From Methanobacteriota archaeon (lineage in GTDB: Archaea; Halobacteriota; Methanosarcinia; Methanosarcinales; Methanosarcinaceae): a stretch of DNA of 12,384 bases. Shown here piece after piece: positions 1 through 7,369 of this stretch (positions are counted from its first letter, which is position 1; each line of letters starts with the position of its first letter). The position numbers and the translations under genes are program-made. The stretch is from NCBI GenBank assembly GCA_030837265.1, contig JAUPKV010000048.1, positions 1 through 12,384 of the forward strand. The letters run 5' to 3'. The notes under the pieces were generated by a model. That model did not search any database. It was not told the origin of the DNA and was given only the letters and a program-made list of their open reading frames with translations.

Positions 1-28
1 AAAAAACTTAGTTTAAATTAACTTTTTT
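1..28. repeat. AT-rich quasi-palindrome at the window edge
   Basis: Positions 1-28 form a near-perfect palindrome centred between 14 and 15. Twelve of 14 pairs are Watson-Crick, one is G-T (11/18) and one is a C-C mismatch (7/22). The outer arms are A6 and T6. It could be the terminator hairpin of a gene left of the window or only A/T composition. The window cuts it, so the full extent is unknown. Confidence 0.3.
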
Positions 29-111
29 TAAGCCTTAATATCTTGTTAGAGAACTTACATTCAGCCTATTTTGCTGTTTCTCTCGCTTATTATGGATTCC
101 CTTTTTTCAGG

Positions 112-119
112 TATATAAT
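112..119 (+). promoter_or_regulatory. TATA box for the flavoprotein gene
   Basis: TATATAAT at 112-119 is a good archaeal TATA box. Transcription would start about 25 bases downstream, near 140, inside the tandem repeats at 121-157. That leaves a leader of about 135 bases. A weaker alternative is TTTAAAAG at 171-178, which would give a start near 200. Confidence 0.5.
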
Positions 120-120
120 A

Positions 121-157
121 TTATCACTAAGATCTGTATCTTATCACCAAGATCTGT
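121..157 (+). repeat. Tandem 17-bp repeat, possible operator
   Basis: TTATCACTAAGATCTGT (121-137) is repeated with one change as TTATCACCAAGATCTGT (141-157), a 20-bp period or two helical turns. A third start of the same unit, TTATCA, follows at 158-163. Each copy holds the palindrome AGATCT. The block lies just downstream of the TATA box and covers the predicted transcription start, as expected for a repressor site. The binding protein is unknown. Confidence 0.5.
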
Positions 158-274
158 TTATCAGTACCGTTTAAAAGTTAAACATATATCAATGGTGAAC
201 CTTATTCACAAAGGAAAATAACAAATCCGATGCGAAAAACAACTAATTCGGTTTTGCACTTTGTGAGGGAAGGG

Positions 275-1705
275 ATGGAAAATTACGACCTGATTATTAT
301 AGGCACGGGTTCCGGCGTGAATTACCTGGACCCTATAATAAATTCGAATCCTGAAATGAAAATAGCCGTTATCGATAAGGATGAACCGGGAGGCATATGT
401 CTTACCAGAGGGTGCATTCCTTCAAAAACTTTACTTTATCCTGCCGAACTTATAAGGGAAATTGAAACTGCAGGGCTTTTCGGGCTAAAGGTTGAGATAA
501 AGGATGTTGATTTCCTCTCAATCATGGAAAAGATGAGAAGGACAATAAGGGAAGATATAGAAGCTGTCCGAACAGGGTTGACTGAAAACCCGTTCCTTGA
601 TTACTATCACGAAAATGCGGAATTCATCGCTCCTTACACCCTGAAAGTGGGAGACAAAACGCTTTACTCAAAGATGATTTTCTTGTGTACGGGTTCAAGG
701 CCTGCAGTCCCTCCTGTTACAGGACTGGAAGAATCAGGTTATCTTACAAGCGACGCTGTACTCCAGCTCAAGGAATGCCCCCAAAGCATAGCAATTCTTG
801 GAGGGAGTTATATTGCAGCCGAGTACGGGCATTTTTTTTCCGCTATGGGAGCTGAAGTCACGGTCATCGGAAGAAACTCACGCTTCCTTCCCCAGGAAGA
901 ACCTGAGATTTCCAAACTTGCAAGGCTATTAATGTCTGAGCATATGACTATCCTTACAAACTACGAAGCAATAGAAATCAGGAAGGTAGATAACGGTCAG
1001 AAAACTGTCCTTGCAAAGGAAAAAGATTCGGGAGAGGAGGTCAAGGTTACAGTAGATGAGATCTTCGTTGCAACGGGCAGAGTTCCGAATACCGATATTC
1101 TCCATCCGGAAAAGGCCGGAATAAAAACGGATTTACAGGGCTGGATTCCGGTAGATGAGTTTCTTGAAACGTCCCAGCCGAATATCTGGGCTTTTGGGGA
1201 TGCAAACGGAAAATACCTGTTTAAACATGTCGGAAATTACGAATCCGGAATTGTTTATCTTAATGCCATTCTAAAAGAGAAAACACAAGCCGACTATCAT
1301 GCCGTACCGCATGCCGTCTTTTCTTATCCCGAGATTGCCGGGGTAGGTATGGGGGAGCTGGAAGCCATAGATAAATACGGGAAAGATAGGGTGGTAATAG
1401 GCCTCAAATTCTATGAAGATACTGCAAAGGGTAGGGTTATGGAAATACATGACAGTTTCGTAAAGGTAATTCTGGATTCACAGGAAGAGAAAATCCTGGG
1501 AGCTCATATTATAGGGCCTCATGCCTCAATCCTTATTCACCAGATCATTCCTCTTATGTACACCCAGTCAAGGAGTACGGAGCCTATAATGCGCGGAATG
1601 GACATCCATCCTTCTTTAAGTGAGGTCGTAACCAGAGCCTTTTACTCCAGACTGCCGCTTGAGCATTATCACCATTTCCTGAAACATATAGGACTTGAAG
1701 ACTGA
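275..1705 (+). CDS. FAD/NAD(P)-dependent pyridine nucleotide-disulfide oxidoreductase (dihydrolipoamide dehydrogenase-like)
   Basis: A 476-residue class I flavoprotein disulfide reductase, normal length for the family. The FAD-binding GTGSG loop is at residues 10-14. The redox pair Cys42/Cys47 sits in GGICLTRGCIPSK (39-51). The NAD(P)-binding segment is near 173-183 (AILGGSYIAAE), and the C-terminal dimer domain has the catalytic His445-Glu450 pair in HPSLSE. All catalytic parts are present. I chose ATG 275 over the in-frame ATG at 230 because GAGGGA lies just upstream and homologues begin at this MENYDLIIIGTGSG segment. Expected role: NAD(P)H-dependent reduction of a disulfide in the cytoplasm. 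The substrate is unknown: no 2-oxoacid dehydrogenase, lipoyl or glycine-cleavage gene is nearby, so the dihydrolipoamide label is by similarity only. It is monocistronic and converges with the protease gene. Confidence 0.9.
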   Translation: MENYDLIIIGTGSGVNYLDPIINSNPEMKIAVIDKDEPGGICLTRGCIPSKTLLYPAELIREIETAGLFGLKVEIKDVDFLSIMEKMRRTIREDIEAVRTGLTENPFLDYYHENAEFIAPYTLKVGDKTLYSKMIFLCTGSRPAVPPVTGLEESGYLTSDAVLQLKECPQSIAILGGSYIAAEYGHFFSAMGAEVTVIGRNSRFLPQEEPEISKLARLLMSEHMTILTNYEAIEIRKVDNGQKTVLAKEKDSGEEVKVTVDEIFVATGRVPNTDILHPEKAGIKTDLQGWIPVDEFLETSQPNIWAFGDANGKYLFKHVGNYESGIVYLNAILKEKTQADYHAVPHAVFSYPEIAGVGMGELEAIDKYGKDRVVIGLKFYEDTAKGRVMEIHDSFVKVILDSQEEKILGAHIIGPHASILIHQIIPLMYTQSRSTEPIMRGMDIHPSLSEVVTRAFYSRLPLEHYHHFLKHIGLED

Positions 1706-1713
1706 AAAGTTAA

Positions 1714-1737
1714 TTTTCATTTTTTTCACTTTTTTAT
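1714..1737 (+). terminator. Poly-T terminator of the flavoprotein gene
   Basis: Within 32 bases of the stop codon there are T-runs at 1720-1726 (T7) and 1730-1735 (T6) without a strong hairpin, which is the usual archaeal termination signal. The 35-base gap to the convergent protease gene leaves little room for anything else. No matching T-run serves the minus strand here. Confidence 0.5.
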
Positions 1738-1740
1738 TAT

Positions 1741-2637
1741 TCAGAAAAAATCTTCTTGTTGTGCATTTTTTCCAAAAACAGTTAAATCGACCCAGTTTGC
1801 ATCGATTAATGTCCACCAATCCTGTGCCAGTCCGGTTAGTACATACTCGTATGGTAGCCACCCGTATCCTGTGTCTCCCCATTGGGTGCCCCAGGAGTTT
1901 CTAATCAGGAACGCTCCTCTTGTCTGGGTGCCATTCACTTCGTTTGTGATTATCTGGCTGTCATTATATCCTACAGCCATCATGGCATGTCCTCCCCGGA
2001 TATTTTCTTTATCGGATGGAAATGGAATTTTTCCTCCATTTGTTTTAGACTGTGAAATAGAATCGTACATGGTTATGCCGAAAATAGCTGCCAGTCCTCC
2101 CGCCAGCACAGTTTTTATCTGGACGAGAACATCTTCCAGCGCCATTGTAGCTTTATCCATGCTAACATATTTCAGAGATTTATAGTTTGAAGCTACCGCA
2201 TAACAGAAGGCAGAGGGTTCTTTATCAAAGTGAGATATGTCATAAGGCCAGTATTCTTCGGGCACAATACCAATCATAACCATGGCTTCCATGGTTTTCC
2301 TTAAATAGGCTCCCGCATCTCCCGTCTCATGCATAAGGTTTCTGGTTACCTTATAGAGAAAAAGTCTCGAAGCATCGATATATTTGCCCCTGGTTTTAAT
2401 TTCGATATATTCAAGCAAGCTCACTCCAGCATTTGCAGTACAGGATCCTAAATTACCCTGGTCGAATATGGGGGGACACCATTTGCGCAGGTCGATACAA
2501 TCTGGCAAATCCTTACTGTCTTTAAAACCAAATTTACTGGTTGCGGCTGCAATATCCTTATGGCTCAGAGTAAAATCTCTATAATCCGGCAAATCGGGCT
2601 TCCAGCCGGCTAAGTATTCTCCATAAATCTGCTTCAA
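1741..2637 (-). CDS. Papain-family (C1) cysteine protease, cytoplasmic
   Basis: A 298-residue protein with the whole papain active site. The oxyanion Gln60 and nucleophile Cys66 are in DQGNLGSCTANA (59-70). His217 is in GGHAMMAVGYND (215-226) and Asn247 in RNSWGTQWGDTGYGW (246-260). The first 25 residues (GWKPDLPDYRDF) are the short conserved lead-in typical of microbial C1A proteins in place of a long inhibitory propeptide. There is no signal peptide or membrane segment, so it should act in the cytoplasm. The start codon appears to be TTG. The frame is closed upstream by TAA (2655-2653), the next Met is at residue 102, and GGTGGT lies three bases before the TTG. It is transcribed alone, toward the flavoprotein gene and divergently from the helicase. 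Target proteins and control of its activity are unknown. Confidence 0.88.
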   Translation of the reverse strand: MKQIYGEYLAGWKPDLPDYRDFTLSHKDIAAATSKFGFKDSKDLPDCIDLRKWCPPIFDQGNLGSCTANAGVSLLEYIEIKTRGKYIDASRLFLYKVTRNLMHETGDAGAYLRKTMEAMVMIGIVPEEYWPYDISHFDKEPSAFCYAVASNYKSLKYVSMDKATMALEDVLVQIKTVLAGGLAAIFGITMYDSISQSKTNGGKIPFPSDKENIRGGHAMMAVGYNDSQIITNEVNGTQTRGAFLIRNSWGTQWGDTGYGWLPYEYVLTGLAQDWWTLIDANWVDLTVFGKNAQQEDFF

Positions 2638-2640
2638 TAT

Positions 2641-2646
2641 ACCACC
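2641..2646 (-). promoter_or_regulatory. Ribosome binding site supporting a TTG start
   Basis: On the minus strand GGTGGT ends three bases before TTG 2637. It resembles the GGTGAT end of the archaeal Shine-Dalgarno sequence, though the spacing is short. No ATG or GTG in this frame is available upstream of TTG before the stop at 2655-2653. Confidence 0.4.
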
Positions 2647-2671
2647 ATATTTTTATTCAGACCAACATATA

Positions 2672-2686
2672 CAAAAATATATGTAT
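2672..2686 (-). promoter_or_regulatory. Probable TATA box of the C1 protease gene
   Basis: The minus strand reads ATACATATATTTTTG here. A start about 25 bases downstream (near 2655) would leave a leader of under 20 bases that still contains GGTGGT. CATATA and TATATG are mirrored around a 6-base spacer, so the element reads as TATA-like on both strands. Only the minus direction has a gene at suitable distance. Confidence 0.4.
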
Positions 2687-2833
2687 TTCCAATAATGCCA
2701 TAAAAATATTAAGAAATTTTGTACAGAAAATACCTCTACTATACGGATTAAATTCATGCTCAATACTAAGAGCCTAATAACAGCTAATTTATATGAGTAA
2801 AGATTATTATACTTAAAAATTATATATCATTAG

Positions 2834-2844
2834 AAATATAATAA
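2834..2844 (+). promoter_or_regulatory. Probable TATA box of the Lhr-like helicase gene
   Basis: AAATATAATAA lies about 45 bases before ATG 2888, predicting a start near 2865 and a leader of some 20 bases. A second candidate, TTATATAT, is at 2819-2826. The remaining 2690-2830 stretch of this divergent intergenic region is AT-rich and shows no reading frame with a ribosome binding site. Confidence 0.4.
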
Positions 2845-2887
2845 ACTAATTCTCAAATTTTTTAACAAAATACCTGATAAAAAGATT

Positions 2888-5869
2888 ATGGGAAACATGA
2901 AATTAAAAAGAAGTATGGAACCTATCGGAAATATTGATCCCACTTCAAAACTTGAACCCTTAGAAAATAGAGCAGGTGCTGGAGATAAAATATTTCGTAA
3001 TATATTTAATTCCTTCAATCCAAAAATTCAGAAAGCCCTTAAAACCCTCGGTTTTTCAAAACCAACAGAACCTCAGGAAAGGGCGTTTCCTCATTTACTG
3101 GATGGAAAACATACGCTCTTGATAGCACCCACAGGTTCCGGGAAGACCGAATCAGCTGTTTTGCCGGTTTTTCAGAGCATCCTTAAAAAGAAGCCGGAAG
3201 CCAGAAGAGGGATTTCTGCCCTTTACATTACACCTTTGAGAGCGCTTAATAGAGATATGCTCTCCCGTATCGAGATTTTGGGGCAGCTGCTTGACATTAA
3301 GGTCCAGGTTAGGCATGGTGATACTTCACAAAGTGAAAGGCAGCGTCAGTCCAGAAATCCTCCGGACATGCTTATAACAACCCCTGAAACTTTGCAGGCA
3401 ATGTTTTCAGGTTCCCGACTGCGGCAAAATCTGGAAACCGTAACTCATGTAATCGTAGATGAGATCCATGAGCTGGCAGGCTCAAAAAGAGGAGCACAAC
3501 TGGCTGTAGGCCTTGAAAGGCTCGTAGAGATCTCAGGTGAGTTCCAGCGGATCGGACTTTCGGCAACAGTAGGCAATCCCTGGGAGATTGCAAAATTCCT
3601 GGCAGGGAACGGCAGGGATTTTACTTTAATTGAAGTAGCCCTGCTGAAGCTGCTGGAGTTCGATGTTGTCAGCCCTCAGGTATCAGGAGGAATTTGGATA
3701 AATGAGGGAAACGAAAGTGAAATCCTGAAAATCTCAAATACTGTGGGCTGCGAATTGGAATTCGCATCTCATCTCTTCTGCATCCGGAAAATTGTCGAAG
3801 AAAGTAAATCAACACTTATTTTCGTGAACACGCGACAGAGTGCAGAAGCTCTGGCTGCCGGTTTCCGGAAGCTTGGAGCAGATATAGGTGTGCACCATGG
3901 GTCCCTTTCGTTTGAAGCACGTGTGGAGGCTGAAGAGGCATTCAAGTCCGGTGCTATCAGAGGCCTCATCTGCACTTCATCTATGGAATTGGGAATCGAT
4001 ATTGGAAACGTTGACCGTGTAGTCCAGTACGGTTCCCCGAGGCAGGTTTCACGATTGCTCCAGAGAGTCGGAAGGGCAGGGCACAGGCTGCATGAGATTT
4101 CAAAGGGTACGATCCTTTCAATGGAAGTGGACGACACTGCCGAGAGTATGGCGATTACTAAGGCTGCACTGGAAGGCAGAGCTGAAGAAATTTCTCCACA
4201 TATAAATTCCCTGGATGTTGTGGCAAACCAGATCGCGGGAATGGTTATGGATTTTGGGGAAGTAAGAATCGAAAAAATCTTCAAGATCCTTCAGCGGACT
4301 TACACTTTCAAAGACCTGAGGATAGGGGAATTGCAAAGAGTAGTTAACCAGATAGGGGAGTATAAGCTTATCTGGCGTGAGAACGGCTCGAATCTGCTCA
4401 AAAAGCGTCGAAAAAGCTGGGAATATTATTACGAAAATCTTTCCATGATCCCGGACGAAAGGAAATACGAAATTTATGACATCGTGAGCGGCAGGTCGAT
4501 CGGTTTGCTGGACGAAGCCTTTGTCGTAAATTTTGCAGAACCGGGAGCCGTTTTTATAACAAAAGGTTCCATGTGGCGGGTTATTGAGATGCCGGACCGC
4601 GAAAGGGAAGCCGGGAAGGATAGGATTAAAGTAGAACCTGTTGAAGGAATGGGTGAGGTTCCGAGCTGGACAGGGGAGGAAATTCCTGTGCCTTTTGAAG
4701 TTGCACAGGAGGTGGGGAAGCTTAGAAAAGAAATCGCATCATATATTCATGCTGATCTTGAAAATGAAGCCATAGCAGGAACGTTAAAGGCAAAATATCC
4801 GGTTAACAGGCATGCTGTGCTCGAACTGATCCGCCTCCTGCGGGACCATGTAGAAGGAGGCTTTCCTTTGCCTGATGCGGATACGATAGTAATTGAAGAT
4901 GAAGGAGTCACTGTGACCCTGAACGCCTGTTTCGGCCACAATACCAATGGTACCCTCGCAAGAGTCCTGACCTCGCTCCTTTCGGCCCGTTTCGGAGGCA
5001 GTGTAGCACAGGAAGTTGACCCGTACCGGATAAGACTGACACTTCCCCGCAGGTTAGGCCCGGTCCAGATCCGGGACATGCTCCTCTCCCTCCGTCCTGA
5101 ACACGTTGAGCCCATCATCGAAATGACCCTGAAAAACACGGCAGTCATGAAATGGAAAATGGTCCATGTGGCAAGGAAATTCGGAGCCCTTTCACGGGAT
5201 GTTGACTACGACCGGATCAGCATGAAAAAGCTCATGGAAATCTACGAAGGCTCCTCAATGTACGATGAAGTCATCCGTGAGATCTTTCACGACCTTCTCG
5301 ACGTCCCCCGGGCAAAAGAAGTCCTTACAAGGCTTGCAGCCGGCCAAATCTCAGTGGAAGTCTCCCCCCCAACCCCAATCGGCTCGGCCGGTTTTGCCAT
5401 GAAAAAAGACCTGGTCGCTCCGGAAAAAGCCGACCGCTCAATCGTCCTTGCCCTTAAAGAACGTATCATGAACGATAAAATTATCCTCTTCTGCACAAAT
5501 TGTAAAAAATGGACCTCCCGCCGCCAGGTCAAAAGCGTCCCTGAAGAAATTATCTTCCCGGTTTGCGATTCCCCAATGGTCGCCGCCCTCAAACCCTGGG
5601 AAGAAGAGGAAATCACCCTTGTCAAAAAGCAGGCAAAAAACGTCCCGATTTCTTCCGAAGAAAAGAAACGTATACAGCGCGTCTATAGAAACGCAAGCAT
5701 AGTCCGTTCTCAGGGGAAAAAAGCAGTTATCGCACTTGCCAGCCGGGGCGTCGGCCCTGAAACAGCTTCAAGGGTGATTGAAAAAATGAGAGTGGACGAA
5801 GAAGCCTTTTACAGGGATATTTTAATTGCGGAAAGGAATTACGTAAAAACGAAGAAGTTTTGGGAATGA
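2888..5869 (+). CDS. Lhr-like ATP-dependent superfamily 2 helicase
   Basis: A 993-residue archaeal large helicase-related protein. Motif I PTGSGKT is at 81-87, Ia TPLRAL 115-120, Ib TTPET 164-168, II DEIH 191-194, III SAT 225-227, [12 protein letters not shown] 311-320, [12 protein letters not shown] 363-373 and [11 protein letters not shown] 392-400. The winged-helix and Lhr core follow to about 850, then a cysteine knuckle and a helical tail. Lhr enzymes are ATP-driven 3'-5' translocases that unwind DNA or RNA:DNA hybrids and are linked to repair. The first 40 residues precede the conserved [17 protein letters not shown] segment (47-63) and the start is unsure: ATG 2888, 2897 and 2915 are all in frame and none has a clear ribosome binding site. 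The C-terminal knuckle has CTNC (869-872) but FPVC (890-893), leaving three cysteines. The gene stands alone. Confidence 0.92.
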   Translation: MGNMKLKRSMEPIGNIDPTSKLEPLENRAGAGDKIFRNIFNSFNPKIQKALKTLGFSKPTEPQERAFPHLLDGKHTLLIAPTGSGKTESAVLPVFQSILKKKPEARRGISALYITPLRALNRDMLSRIEILGQLLDIKVQVRHGDTSQSERQRQSRNPPDMLITTPETLQAMFSGSRLRQNLETVTHVIVDEIHELAGSKRGAQLAVGLERLVEISGEFQRIGLSATVGNPWEIAKFLAGNGRDFTLIEVALLKLLEFDVVSPQVSGGIWINEGNESEILKISNTVGCELEFASHLFCIRKIVEESKSTLIFVNTRQSAEALAAGFRKLGADIGVHHGSLSFEARVEAEEAFKSGAIRGLICTSSMELGIDIGNVDRVVQYGSPRQVSRLLQRVGRAGHRLHEISKGTILSMEVDDTAESMAITKAALEGRAEEISPHINSLDVVANQIAGMVMDFGEVRIEKIFKILQRTYTFKDLRIGELQRVVNQIGEYKLIWRENGSNLLKKRRKSWEYYYENLSMIPDERKYEIYDIVSGRSIGLLDEAFVVNFAEPGAVFITKGSMWRVIEMPDREREAGKDRIKVEPVEGMGEVPSWTGEEIPVPFEVAQEVGKLRKEIASYIHADLENEAIAGTLKAKYPVNRHAVLELIRLLRDHVEGGFPLPDADTIVIEDEGVTVTLNACFGHNTNGTLARVLTSLLSARFGGSVAQEVDPYRIRLTLPRRLGPVQIRDMLLSLRPEHVEPIIEMTLKNTAVMKWKMVHVARKFGALSRDVDYDRISMKKLMEIYEGSSMYDEVIREIFHDLLDVPRAKEVLTRLAAGQISVEVSPPTPIGSAGFAMKKDLVAPEKADRSIVLALKERIMNDKIILFCTNCKKWTSRRQVKSVPEEIIFPVCDSPMVAALKPWEEEEITLVKKQAKNVPISSEEKKRIQRVYRNASIVRSQGKKAVIALASRGVGPETASRVIEKMRVDEEAFYRDILIAERNYVKTKKFWE

Positions 5870-5960
5870 GAAACGGTAGTTGGCATTTACGCACGTACCT
5901 TTAGAAGCAGAGAAAGGAGTACTGAAAAAAACATCTGCTTATTAACCGTATACCATAGTA

Positions 5961-5968
5961 TTTATATA
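5961..5968 (+). promoter_or_regulatory. TATA box of the candidate small RNA
   Basis: TTTATATA at 5961-5968 is a strong archaeal TATA box about 90 bases past the helicase stop. The expected start 25-27 bases downstream falls at about 5989-5992. That is the first base of the inverted repeat below, and no protein start with a ribosome binding site follows. Confidence 0.5.
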
Positions 5969-5990
5969 ATTTTCAATATATATCAATTAT

Positions 5991-6104
5991 AAGGACATCT
6001 GAGAATTTCTTTTGAGGTACAAACCTAAGCTAATTTTAACACCCCCCCACTCCCCCCAATACTCAGATGTCTTATCCTTTAAATTAGTTCTTTTAGCATT
6101 TTTT
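5991..6104 (+). ncRNA. Candidate small RNA with a C-rich, anti-Shine-Dalgarno-like loop
   Basis: GACATCTGAG (5994-6003) is perfectly complementary to CTCAGATGTC (6062-6071). With a G-U pair and an A-U pair below, the stem reaches 12 bp (5992-6003 with 6062-6073). Inside is a small hairpin, AGGT/ACCT (6015-6018 with 6023-6026), and an unpaired tract C7-ACT-C6 at 6042-6057. This resembles the anti-Shine-Dalgarno end of 16S RNA (CACCTCC) and could pair with G-rich ribosome binding sites. A TATA box lies 26 bases upstream of the stem, and a T6 run at 6099-6104 could end the transcript at roughly 80-115 nt. No reading frame with a start and ribosome binding site fits. Transcription and function are inferred. 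The inverted repeat could instead be a remnant element or part of the helicase 3' region. Confidence 0.45.
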
Positions 6105-6282
6105 GTAGTATTTTGTCTCTTGCGCGGCTTTAATACTCATATTTCGGAATTTGAATGAAAATAACATTAAAAAATTAATTTTTATATAAACATTACATTA
6201 TGAATTTCCTATAATTGTTGCTCTAAATTCATTTAGTATATTGGGATTTAAGCTGTAGCTAAAAAGTTAATAAAAAAATCTT

Positions 6283-6290
6283 AAATATAA
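6283..6290 (+). promoter_or_regulatory. Probable TATA box of the FilR1-type regulator
   Basis: AAATATAA at 6283-6290 predicts a start near 6312, about 60 bases before ATG 6374 and 20 before ATG 6332. A second strong TATA-like stretch, TTTATATAAA, is at 6181-6190, and could give a longer leader or an unrelated transcript. The rest of 6105-6280 is AT-rich without a recognisable gene. Confidence 0.4.
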
Positions 6291-6373
6291 TAATGCATGT
6301 TGTATTTTCTACACGTTGACGATTGCATAATATGAAGGAATATGGAGAACAAAATATAAACAAATGGGTTAAT

Positions 6374-7153
6374 ATGAACAGCTCACTCATTGAATTGATA
6401 TTGTTATCTCAGAAAAGGACAAAAATTTTTCTTTTTTTGAAAGAAAATCCAAAAACAATCACAGAAATAAGAGAATTTTTGCATTCGAGCTCCGTAGCAG
6501 TCCTTCCCCAGCTGAAAATTTTGAGGGAAAATTCTCTGGTTATGAAGAAAAGAGATGTCTACAACCTGACTCCTCTTGGTTTAGCCATAGCTGGCAGACT
6601 GCAACCAATAATAGATCTCACAAAAGTTTTTGGAATTCAATACGATTATTGGTCAAGTCATGCAATCGAGTGTATACCGGGTCCCTTTTTAAAACGGATT
6701 GGAGATTTATCCGACCGTACATTTTCCGAACAGCCTGGTAATGCACATCTCTACGAAATCCATAAAGAATTTGTGGAAAACTTTATGAAAGCAAAAAAAT
6801 TAAGTGGTATTGTTTCAATTTTTCACCCTTCTCATATATCACTTTTCTTTAATTTTGTAAAAATGGGAAGAGATATTTCTATAATTATGACCCCTCAGAT
6901 TCATGAAAGAATGAAGGAAGATTTCGGAGATCTGCTGGATGAATCTTTAAAATTTGAGAATGCAAACCTTTTCGTATGCAGAGAAAAAATAGAATTCAAT
7001 TTTTCAGTAACTGATATACTCTTCTTTCTTACCTTACCCTTCTCTGACGGGACTTATGACCTTCAAAGCAGGGTGATGGGGTTCGATCCGGTTTCTCTTC
7101 AGTGGGGAGAAGACCTCTTTTCTTATTACAGGGAGATGTCTGAAAAAGTATAG
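6374..7153 (+). CDS. Winged-helix transcriptional regulator, FilR1/DUF1724 family
   Basis: A 259-residue DNA-binding protein in a family expanded in methanogens. Residues 3-75 form a winged helix: SLIELILLSQKRTKIFLFLK, a recognition region TITEIREFLHSSSVAVLPQL, and a wing ending in YNLTPLGLAIAGRLQP. About 90-255 is the FilR1-type sensor domain, with YDYWSSHAIECIPGPFLKRI, a central HPSHISLFF stretch and the closing hallmark SDGTYD...FDPVSLQWGEDLFSYYR. Relatives in Methanosarcina include regulators of methanol methyltransferase genes (Msr proteins), so control of a catabolic gene is plausible, but no target is linked here. Start is uncertain: ATG 6374 matches where relatives begin, while ATG 6332 and TTG 6323 are in frame upstream. 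None has a clear ribosome binding site. The gene stands alone. Confidence 0.85.
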   Translation: MNSSLIELILLSQKRTKIFLFLKENPKTITEIREFLHSSSVAVLPQLKILRENSLVMKKRDVYNLTPLGLAIAGRLQPIIDLTKVFGIQYDYWSSHAIECIPGPFLKRIGDLSDRTFSEQPGNAHLYEIHKEFVENFMKAKKLSGIVSIFHPSHISLFFNFVKMGRDISIIMTPQIHERMKEDFGDLLDESLKFENANLFVCREKIEFNFSVTDILFFLTLPFSDGTYDLQSRVMGFDPVSLQWGEDLFSYYREMSEKV

Positions 7154-7225
7154 AGCCTATCCCAAAACACTTACCTAATTGCCATCAATGCTATAACTCT
7201 ATTTTGGCATGAATGGTTTTGAGAT
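7153..7225. repeat. Inverted repeat resembling an insertion-sequence end
   Basis: GAGCCTATCCCAAAAC begins at 7153, immediately after the regulator stop. ATCCCAAAAC (7159-7168) is matched 9 of 10 by the complement of GTTTTGAGAT (7216-7225), with an inner TGCCA/TGGCA pair (7180-7184, 7205-7209). CTATCCCAAAA is typical of terminal repeats of several transposase families, so this may be a solo end or tiny remnant. A structured 3' end of the regulator mRNA is the alternative. T-rich sequence from 7228 to 7241 could end that transcript. Confidence 0.3.
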
Positions 7226-7286
7226 TTCTGTTTCTTTTTTATATGTTTCTTCACTTTTTACTTTCGCATGTCATAAATAATATTAC

Positions 7287-7300
7287 TTTTTATATATATT
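7287..7300 (+). promoter_or_regulatory. TATA box of the coiled-coil membrane protein gene
   Basis: TTTTTATATATATT at 7287-7300 predicts a start near 7320 and a 50-base leader before TTG 7370. ATTATATATGG at 7315-7325 is a closer alternative, predicting a start near 7345. Confidence 0.45.
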
Positions 7301-7353
7301 TTAAATACAAAAGTATTATATATGGTAATGCCTGAATCATTTGCATAAAAATT

Positions 7354-7359
7354 AAGGAG
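7354..7359 (+). promoter_or_regulatory. Ribosome binding site fixing a TTG start
   Basis: AAGGAG at 7354-7359 lies ten bases before TTG 7370. The frame is closed by TAG at 7361-7363 and has no ATG before residue 129, so TTG 7370 is the only workable start. Confidence 0.6.
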
Positions 7360-7369
7360 TTAGTTTAAA

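Noticed and set aside
230..274. Upstream ATG giving a flavoprotein 15 residues longer
   Set aside because: Its nearest AAGGA is 14 bases away, while ATG 275 has GAGGGA at close spacing and matches the family N-terminus.
1616..1882. Minus-strand 88-residue frame over the junction of the first two genes
   Set aside because: It lies across two well-supported genes in other frames, is rich in Arg/Lys/Cys without domain features, and has no ribosome binding site.
3769..4284. Minus-strand 171-residue frame inside the helicase gene
   Set aside because: It is opposite the conserved helicase motifs IV-VI and shows no domain of its own. The same applies to the other antisense frames at 4747-5148 and 5287-5625.
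6042..6057. G-quadruplex on the minus strand (G6-AGT-G7)
   Set aside because: Four G3 runs are possible but need zero-length loops between some runs, and no minus-strand gene or promoter uses it. The plus-strand RNA reading explains more.
5987..6075. Miniature transposable element bounded by the GACATCTGAG inverted repeat
   Set aside because: TTAT flanks both sides (5987-5990, 6072-6075) but the left copy is three bases off the repeat. The promoter-to-stem spacing fits an RNA gene better, though a mobile origin is not excluded.
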